Shown here piece after piece: positions 30,805 through 35,187 of a stretch of 35,187 bases of DNA. Origin of the DNA: Minisyncoccota bacterium (GTDB lineage: Bacteria; Patescibacteriota; Minisyncoccia; Phycocordibacterales; Phycocordibacteraceae); assembly GCA_028687085.1 (NCBI GenBank), contig JAQUAU010000002.1, forward strand, positions 1 through 35,187, written 5' to 3'. The notes beneath the pieces were generated by a model. It was not told the origin of the DNA. It ran no database searches and worked only from the letters and a program-made list of their open reading frames with translations. The position numbers and the translations under genes are program-made. How positions within the stretch are numbered: position 1 is the first letter of the stretch; every line of letters starts with the position of its first letter.

Positions 30805-31338
30805 ATGACTGAAATGAAAGATATTGACACGCGCATGAAAACAAACCGTATTTCACTCATTGCCGCCATCGGGAAGAACCGGGGGCTCGGAAAGGGCGGG
30901 AAACTCCTCTTTTATCTGCCCGACGATCTCCAACATTTCAAGCGCATCACGCTTGGACATCCGGTCATTATGGGACAGCGTACGTGGGAATCGCTTCCCG
31001 AGAAATTTCGTCCGCTCCCCGGACGGACGAACATTGTGCTCTCGGATCGGTCGACCTTTACCGCGAGTGGCGCACTAATTGCTCATTCGCTTCAGGAAGG
31101 GTTCGCCGAGGCACGAAAAGCATCTGGCGGAGACGAAGTTTTCATTGTCGGAGGTGGCATGGTATATGCTGCCGCACTCCCCTTTGCGGACCGCCTCTAT
31201 CTCACGCTCGTCGATGCTGAAGCCGATGCTGACACCTTCTTCCCGCAATACGAAAAAGATTTTTCAGTAATTGAAAACGAAAATGGCGTGGGGTTGCCCC
31301 CACACCATTTCCTCATACTCGAAAGAAAAACTATTTGA
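30805..31338 (+). CDS. folA: Dihydrofolate reductase
   Basis: A 177-residue NADPH-dependent enzyme that regenerates tetrahydrofolate after ThyA. Seen: ISLIAAIGKNRGLGKGGKLL, LPDDLQHFKRITLGHPVIMG, QRTWESLP, LPGRTNIVLS, EVFIVGGGMVYAAALP and ADTFFPQY. The conserved catalytic acidic residue is D in YLPDDL. ATGs at 30814 and 30835 are alternatives; 30835 removes ten non-conserved residues, while 30805 fits the -10 spacing. It is divergent from the operon that encodes its metabolic partners. Confidence 0.95.
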   Translation: MTEMKDIDTRMKTNRISLIAAIGKNRGLGKGGKLLFYLPDDLQHFKRITLGHPVIMGQRTWESLPEKFRPLPGRTNIVLSDRSTFTASGALIAHSLQEGFAEARKASGGDEVFIVGGGMVYAAALPFADRLYLTLVDAEADADTFFPQYEKDFSVIENENGVGLPPHHFLILERKTI

Positions 31339-31353
31339 CGTCTATTTCACGTC

Positions 31354-31392
31354 GGCCCACGCATAATTTTCTGCTGAAAATTTGCGCGGGCC
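31354..31392. other. Long imperfect hairpin between folA and rplK
   Basis: GGCCC-A-CGCA-T-AATTTTC pairs with GAAAATT-TGCG-C-GGGCC around a TGCT loop, with one mismatch and one bulge. It lies in the gap of two convergent genes and is the likely 3'-end structure for both, though no T-run follows on either strand. Confidence 0.65.
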
Positions 31393-31429
31393 CACCTCGG
31401 CCCGTCGGCCTCCGGCTCATCGACGTTTC

Positions 31430-31849
31430 TTATTTCACGTCGATGCCCATGCTCCGTGCCGTACCTGCGATCGTGCGGGCGGCTGCCTCGGGCGAGCTCG
31501 CGTTCATGTCGGGGATCTTCTCGGCGACGATCTCGGCGATCTGCGCCTTCGTAATCGAGCCTGCCTTCACCAAGGGAGCCTTACCCGAACCCTTCTCCAG
31601 ACCGGCCGCCTTAAGGATAAGGCGTGAAGCCGGCGGATTCTTCATGGTGAAGGTGAAGGTGCGGTCATCCATGACCAAAAGCTCGATCGGGATGATCGTA
31701 CCTCGTTTGTCCTTGGTCGCTTCATTAAACTGGGTCACGAACTGGCCGATGTTCACGCCCGCAGGACCGAGCGCGGTACCGACTGGCGGCGCAGGGGTAG
31801 CCGCCCCGCCCGGGATCTGAAGCTTTATCTTTTTTACGACTGTAGCCAT
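31430..31849 (-). CDS. rplK: Large-subunit ribosomal protein uL11
   Basis: A 139-residue protein of the GTPase-associated centre. The N-terminal domain has LQIPGGAATPAPPVGTALGP, AGVNIGQFVTQFN; the rRNA-binding C-terminal domain has GSGKAPLVKAGSITKAQIAE and ARSMGIDVK. It is last in secE-nusG-rplK. The rplA gene that usually follows is absent; the convergent folA lies there instead. TAATCT lies 10 nt before the ATG. Confidence 0.97.
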   Translation of the reverse strand: MATVVKKIKLQIPGGAATPAPPVGTALGPAGVNIGQFVTQFNEATKDKRGTIIPIELLVMDDRTFTFTMKNPPASRLILKAAGLEKGSGKAPLVKAGSITKAQIAEIVAEKIPDMNASSPEAAARTIAGTARSMGIDVK

Positions 31850-31885
31850 ACGTTGTGAGAGATTACCTTATTATCTATAAAATTC

Positions 31886-32530
31886 CTAGAGTTTCCGAAT
31901 CTGGAGGAAATCGAGCTCGACCGGCGTCTCGCGACCGAACATCGAGACCATAACCTTCACCTTGCCGCGATCTTCGTCGATATCGCCCACCTTGCCCTCG
32001 AGATCCTTGAACGGGCCGTCACTAATGACGATCGGATCGTCCTTCACGAGGTCGATGCGGTGCTTCGGCGCTTCAGCGGTCATGCGCTTCATCAGCGTCG
32101 TAACTTCAGACTCCTCCATCGGAACTGGCGTATTGCCACTTCCGACGAAGCCGGTCACGCGCGGGGTGTTGCGCACCACAAACCACGAGTCGTCGTCGAC
32201 GATCATGCGCACGAGGATGTAGCCTGGATAGATCTTCTCTTCTTCCACTATCCTCTTCCCGCCCTTTACTCTTATCTTCTTCTCAGTCGGCACAACAACG
32301 TCGAATATCTTTCCCTCCATGCCGAGAGACTCGATGCGCTGCTTCAAATTGCGCTCGACGGCGTTCTCATAGCCGGCGTAGGTGTGAATCGTGTACCAGC
32401 GCGCATCCTCTTTTTTCGGAACGATCTCGTCGCGAATCTCTTTGCGCACAGCCGGCGCGATGTCGGCCATGCCGACCTCCGCATCAGCGTCCTCCATTTC
32501 TATCTCGGTGTTGTTCTGGTTGTCGTCCAT
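31886..32530 (-). CDS. nusG: Transcription termination/antitermination factor NusG
   Basis: A 214-residue protein. An acidic N-terminal extension of ~40 residues precedes the NGN domain (about 44-150: ARWYTIHTYAGYENAVERNL, EEEKIYPGYILVRMIVDDDS, WFVVRNTPRVTGFVG). The KOW domain closes the protein (about 160-214; GPFKDLEGKVGDIDEDRGKV). NusG binds RNA polymerase and links it to Rho or the ribosome. It is 10 nt downstream of secE, a conserved pairing. Confidence 0.97.
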   Translation of the reverse strand: MDDNQNNTEIEMEDADAEVGMADIAPAVRKEIRDEIVPKKEDARWYTIHTYAGYENAVERNLKQRIESLGMEGKIFDVVVPTEKKIRVKGGKRIVEEEKIYPGYILVRMIVDDDSWFVVRNTPRVTGFVGSGNTPVPMEESEVTTLMKRMTAEAPKHRIDLVKDDPIVISDGPFKDLEGKVGDIDEDRGKVKVMVSMFGRETPVELDFLQIRKL

Positions 32531-32540
32531 AGAAGAAGAA

Positions 32541-32726
32541 TTAGACGCCCGTGAGACGACTCACCCCGAGACCGAAGGCGTAGTCCAAGAGACCGACGAG
32601 GAGTGCGATCGCGAGCGCGATGAAGATGACGACGAACGTATGTGCAACGGCTGTCCGGGGAGTCGGCCAGACGATATGTGCGAACTCTTCGCGCACATGC
32701 TTCAGATACGTGAATGGTGAGGTCAT
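32541..32726 (-). CDS. secE: Preprotein translocase subunit SecE
   Basis: A 61-residue single-helix SecE. The amphipathic segment LKHVREEFAHIVWPTPRTAV is the family signature, followed by the membrane helix (about residues 28-52). It clamps SecY in the export channel. It heads secE-nusG-rplK behind a promoter with a 17-bp spacer and a short hairpin leader. Confidence 0.95.
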   Translation of the reverse strand: MTSPFTYLKHVREEFAHIVWPTPRTAVAHTFVVIFIALAIALLVGLLDYAFGLGVSRLTGV

Positions 32727-32750
32727 GCGGGTAGCATTTACTAAATAAAA

Positions 32751-32763
32751 AAGCCCTGCGGGC
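32751..32763 (-). other. Terminator-like hairpin in the secE leader
   Basis: On the minus strand AGCCC-GCA-GGGCT is followed by a T-run (32752-32746). It lies only 8-20 nt after the predicted start of the secE transcript. It may stop read-through, attenuate the operon or protect the 5' end. Confidence 0.55.
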
Positions 32764-32777
32764 TCTCTGATATAGAG

Positions 32778-32806
32778 AGCATACTACGACGCTGTGGCGG
32801 CGTCAA
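32778..32806 (-). promoter_or_regulatory. Promoter for secE-nusG-rplK
   Basis: TTGACG (32806-32801), a 17-bp spacer and TATGCT (32783-32778) on the minus strand. The predicted start is near 32771, giving a leader of ~45 nt. Confidence 0.7.
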
Positions 32807-32813
32807 CTGCGGC

Positions 32814-32854
32814 AAAACAAGGTTCGACCTTGTTGCAAGGTCGAACCTTGTTTT
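32814..32854. terminator. Terminator of the SIMPL-domain gene
   Basis: A 19-bp perfect stem (32814-32832 with 32836-32854) with a 3-nt loop and A/T tails on both sides. Each arm contains the CAAGGTTCGACCTTG core also found at 18596-18610. It lies 4 bp beyond the SIMPL stop. Confidence 0.92.
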
Positions 32855-32858
32855 TGCA

Positions 32859-33662
32859 CTAGCGGATCTCGTAGGTAATCGAGACCGACGCGTTATAGGT
32901 GTTCTCGCCAGCCGGCACATTCGGCGCAACGGCTTTCGAATCAGAGGCGCCGCCGCCCATGCCGTACGTCATCATCGGATACGGATAGCCGCCAGAGGAC
33001 TCAGAGAAGTTCACAATCTTACCGAGCTTCACACCGAGCTGTTTCGCGAGAAGGTCGGCCTGAGCCTTCGCCTTCGTTATAGCGTCAGCGCGCGCGGCAT
33101 CATTGCCGGCAGTAGCATCATCGAGCGCGAAGGCGGGGCCGCTCACGTTCTGGACCTCGAGCGTGCCGAGTCCTGAGAGAAGATCGCCCACCTTCGTGAG
33201 ATCGCGGAGCGTCACCTGTACGGTCTCAGACACTTGATAGCCGATTATCTTCGGCGCGCCGCCATAGGTTGGACAGAGCGAGCCCGAGGAGCACGGGTTC
33301 GGATACGAGTATTGAGGATAGATGTTGTAGGAGAGCGTCTTCACATCCTTCTCCGCGACGCCCTGCTCTTTTACAAAGTCGAGTGCGGCATTGGCCTGCT
33401 TCGTCGTCGCGGCCTGCGCGAGCGCGACTGTCGCCTTCGTATTCTCTACCGTAAACGAGACGCGCGCGACATCCGGCGGCATGCTTGCCTGGCCCTGACC
33501 CTGCACGGTAATCGTGTCGGTCGCCGGCACGCCCGAACGGCCGAGATCAGAAAGGACGCTCACCGTCTCGGCGAGAAGAAAGAGTGCGAGCAATGCGAAC
33601 ACGCCTATAAGCGCGGTGCGCATCGCGTTCCCAAAAAATGCGTTGAAAGAATCGCTGTTCAT
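32859..33662 (-). CDS. SIMPL (DUF541) domain envelope protein
   Basis: A 267-residue protein with one N-terminal membrane helix (about 13-33), so most of it lies outside the membrane. The SIMPL/DUF541 pattern is clear: ITVQGQGQASMPPDVARVSF, then VAEKDVKTLSYNIYPQYSY, IIGYQVSETVQVTLRDLTKV, and ADAITKAKAQADLLAKQLGV near the end. It ends VSITYEIR. An insert with CSSGSLCPTYGG may form a disulfide. Family function is poorly known (BP26/OMP28 relatives). TATAAC lies 12 nt before the ATG. Confidence 0.9.
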   Translation of the reverse strand: MNSDSFNAFFGNAMRTALIGVFALLALFLLAETVSVLSDLGRSGVPATDTITVQGQGQASMPPDVARVSFTVENTKATVALAQAATTKQANAALDFVKEQGVAEKDVKTLSYNIYPQYSYPNPCSSGSLCPTYGGAPKIIGYQVSETVQVTLRDLTKVGDLLSGLGTLEVQNVSGPAFALDDATAGNDAARADAITKAKAQADLLAKQLGVKLGKIVNFSESSGGYPYPMMTYGMGGGASDSKAVAPNVPAGENTYNASVSITYEIR

Positions 33663-33706
33663 AAAGGTAAAGACGTTATAGCTACGTTGTTATGACATTC
33701 ATACTA

Positions 33707-34354
33707 TCACTCTCCTTGTAAGGTCGTAAGAAGCCTCCGGAGCGCCACCGCGGCAGGAAGCGTCGCGGTATCAAGGCTCGGATCAGTCCAATTCATGACC
33801 GAACGGTCGATCGCGTCAAAACGCAGGACATCCGTGCTTCGGGCGAGATAATAGGCCGTATCGACCATTCCCTCAAACCGCTCAATCGAAGCGATAGTGA
33901 AGCGATGCGTCCCGAGCACGGTCGAGGTGAAGGAGGTGGCGCTCACCGGCAAGCCGGAGGGACTGCCGATAGCGGTCTCTCGAATAGTCGCGAGCGCCGT
34001 CGAGGACGCCTGGAGAGCGAACCGACGGATGATGATACTGCTCGGTGGGATGTCTGCCGTGGAAGATGCCGATTCATATGCAGCGACGCTCGAAGCGTCC
34101 GGAAGTTCGGCGGCCGTAAACCCTTCCGGCAGGGCAAAGGAGACATTGATGTCTGCGAGTGTCACATTCGGCAAAGGGCATGCCGGGAAGGTGCAAGAGA
34201 GGCCGGTGCGCGCGACCGACGTGCCGTCGGGACACATTCGCGCATCCATCGGACAGGCGATCGGCTGAGACGGATGTTCGACGGCATTTCGATAGACAAG
34301 CCCGCCGAATCCGACGACGATGATAAGCACGATGCCGAGGAAGAGACCTTTCAT
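33707..34354 (-). CDS. Cys-rich secreted or anchored protein
   Basis: A 215-residue protein. An N-terminal hydrophobic helix (about 3-22) leads to a short cysteine motif (IACPMDARMCPDGTSVARTG, LSCTFPACP; four cysteines in 27 residues) that I recall as recurrent in CPR exported proteins. The rest (about 65-215) is a mixed alpha/beta domain with no recognised family. An envelope position with the cysteines as disulfides is inferred. TAGTAT lies 6 nt before the ATG, in the gap after tRNA-His. Confidence 0.65.
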   Translation of the reverse strand: MKGLFLGIVLIIVVGFGGLVYRNAVEHPSQPIACPMDARMCPDGTSVARTGLSCTFPACPLPNVTLADINVSFALPEGFTAAELPDASSVAAYESASSTADIPPSSIIIRRFALQASSTALATIRETAIGSPSGLPVSATSFTSTVLGTHRFTIASIERFEGMVDTAYYLARSTDVLRFDAIDRSVMNWTDPSLDTATLPAAVALRRLLTTLQGE

Positions 34355-34382
34355 ACACTCATACTACCACTCTTGAAAAAAC

Positions 34383-34459
34383 TGGGGTGGTCGATGGGTC
34401 ACGATCCCACAACCTTCTGCTCCACAAGCAGATGCTCTACCAATTGAGCTACGACCACC
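34383..34459 (-). tRNA. tRNA-His (GTG)
   Basis: A full cloverleaf of 76 nt plus an encoded extra G at -1. Acceptor GTGGTCG/CGACCAC, D stem GCTC/GAGC with loop AATTGGTA, anticodon stem TCTGC/GCAGA with loop TTGTGGA (anticodon GTG), T stem GTGGG/CCCAT. G-1 (34459) faces C73, the histidine identity pair, and CCA is encoded. The T-loop reads ATCGTGA, with A54 and T58 exchanged against the usual T54/A58. Confidence 0.95.
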
Positions 34460-34494
34460 ATGCGCACAAGTTTTTTATAACACGAACGCAAGGA

Positions 34495-35028
34495 TTAGTA
34501 ACGCGGGGTCTCCTCGGCCACGCCCGCCTGATGGTTCGCCAGCCGGGCGAGCGCGAAGAGGAGCGAGGAGAGGCGGTTGAGGTAGCTGAGCGTCTCGCTC
34601 GTGAGTTCGCGCAATTTCATTTCTTTGACCGCAATCACGCGCCGCTCGGCGCGGCGTGCGAGGGTGCGCGCGACGTCGAGGAGCGCGGAGAGCTCAGTCC
34701 CACCGGCGATCGAGAACCCCTTCAAGGGCGGTATCTCTTTTTCTATATCGTTCACTATTCTCTCGACCTCTTGTACCGCCCCCTCCCCCACCTTCTTATC
34801 CGCACCGGCGACTTCAGCTTGAACAATGAAAAGTGTTCCTTGTATGTCCCGCACTATGCCGCCGATTCTCAGAGAATCAGCGGCACGCATCTTCACAAAG
34901 CCCAGAAACGCATTCAACTCATCAAGCGAGCCGAGCGCCTCGGGTAACTCTGATGACTTCGAAATCCTCTGCTGATTACAACCAAAGGCTGTTGTCGTCC
35001 CGCCATCCCCTTTGCCGGTATAGAGCAT
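34495..35028 (-). CDS. PduO-type cob(I)alamin adenosyltransferase
   Basis: A 177-residue helical-bundle enzyme that makes adenosylcobalamin from ATP and cob(I)alamin. The ATP-binding start YTGKGDGGTTTAFG is exact for the family. ELPEALGSLDELNAFLGFVK and the later ARTLARRAERRVIAV (R-x-x-x-R-x-A-E-R) fit, as does ETLSYLNRLSSLLFALARLA. In a reduced genome it implies salvage of a corrinoid for some B12-dependent enzyme not in this window, such as a class II ribonucleotide reductase (inference). TATACT lies 8 nt before ATG 35028. Confidence 0.93.
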   Translation of the reverse strand: MLYTGKGDGGTTTAFGCNQQRISKSSELPEALGSLDELNAFLGFVKMRAADSLRIGGIVRDIQGTLFIVQAEVAGADKKVGEGAVQEVERIVNDIEKEIPPLKGFSIAGGTELSALLDVARTLARRAERRVIAVKEMKLRELTSETLSYLNRLSSLLFALARLANHQAGVAEETPRY

Positions 35029-35070
35029 ATACGGCTAGTATACAACGTTTTTACGGGGGCCGAATAGAGT

Positions 35071-35187
35071 TCAAGAGCTTGGAATCGCTTTGAGCATTTC
35101 TGCGGGCGTTTTGCAGTCGATGCCCATATGCGGCCGTTCGGTGTTGTACCAGTCGCAAAAGACAGGGATATCCTTGGCTTCGGCAAA
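35071..35187 (-). mobile_element. C-terminal end of a DDE transposase/integrase, partial
   Basis: I translated the minus strand from the window edge: 38 codons and a TGA at 35073-35071. FCDWYNTERPHMGIDCKTPA is the end of the rve integrase core found in IS3/IS481-type transposases (YN-x-x-RPH, then TP near the end). The rest of the element lies beyond the right edge. I could not identify a terminal inverted repeat in the 42 nt before the adenosyltransferase gene. Confidence 0.8.

Noticed and set aside
1..35187. CRISPR array, prophage or toxin-antitoxin system
   Set aside because: No regularly spaced repeats, no cas, phage structural or typical toxin-antitoxin genes were found. The two-helix protein with the sigma factor does not resemble a toxin pair.

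Overview
This window looks like a piece of a Candidate Phyla Radiation (Patescibacteria) genome, most likely Parcubacteria. The class is my inference. It rests on very compact genes, a large peptidoglycan-binding surface protein with no cysteine, a DUF11-like single-pass surface protein, a hypothetical family that I recall as recurrent in Parcubacteria, and many genes without a Shine-Dalgarno sequence. Most genes are housekeeping genes on the minus strand.

Layout. 1-1560: O-antigen-ligase-like protein (cut by the left edge) and a small TPR-like anchored protein. 1615-2430: a RAYT-type transposase gene bracketed by two direct copies of a 36-bp palindrome-bearing repeat. 2515-6382: surface (S-layer-like) protein behind a promoter and a ~375-nt hairpin-rich leader. 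6390-7166: winged-helix protein. 7328-10942 (+): FtsK, a small Ig-like protein and RecA. 10939-11845 (-): ECF sigma factor with a two-helix membrane protein. 11956-12531 (+): EF-P. 12600-13797 (-): bS6, SSB and bS18. 13823-17670 (-): TatD, a membrane protein, MetRS and an AI-2E-type transporter. 17752-18393: a recurrent CPR protein of unknown function with a hairpin leader. 18611-27360 (-): GlyRS, a DUF11-like surface protein, RecO, IleRS, a small unknown protein and ArgRS. 27384-31338: one-carbon/thymidylate block, with Dcd-like, Dcd-like, ThyA and GlyA on minus and a divergent DHFR. 31430-32726 (-): SecE, NusG and uL11. 32859-34459 (-): SIMPL protein, Cys-rich secreted protein and tRNA-His. 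34495-35028: PduO-type corrinoid adenosyltransferase. 35071-35187: C-terminal end of a transposase cut by the right edge.

How the genes work together. GlyA, ThyA, DHFR and two Dcd-family proteins can form a dTMP route: dCTP to dUTP/dUMP, methylation by ThyA, folate recycling by DHFR and GlyA. Four aminoacyl-tRNA synthetases, EF-P, bS6, bS18, uL11 and tRNA-His serve translation. FtsK, RecA, RecO and SSB serve chromosome handling and repair. The surface protein, DUF11-like protein, SIMPL protein and Cys-rich protein face the outside.

The most notable signal is in gene starts. At least seventeen genes have a TANNNT hexamer only 6-11 nt before the ATG and usually no Shine-Dalgarno, which suggests leaderless or near-leaderless mRNAs. 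A smaller set has -35/-10 promoters with 16-17-bp spacers and real leaders, often with strong hairpins or a Shine-Dalgarno. Other unusual items are an in-frame double-hairpin insertion in argS, a shared 37-nt A+T-rich element before recA and rpsR, a heptamer repeat before efp, an altered EF-P tip and an altered tRNA-His T-loop.
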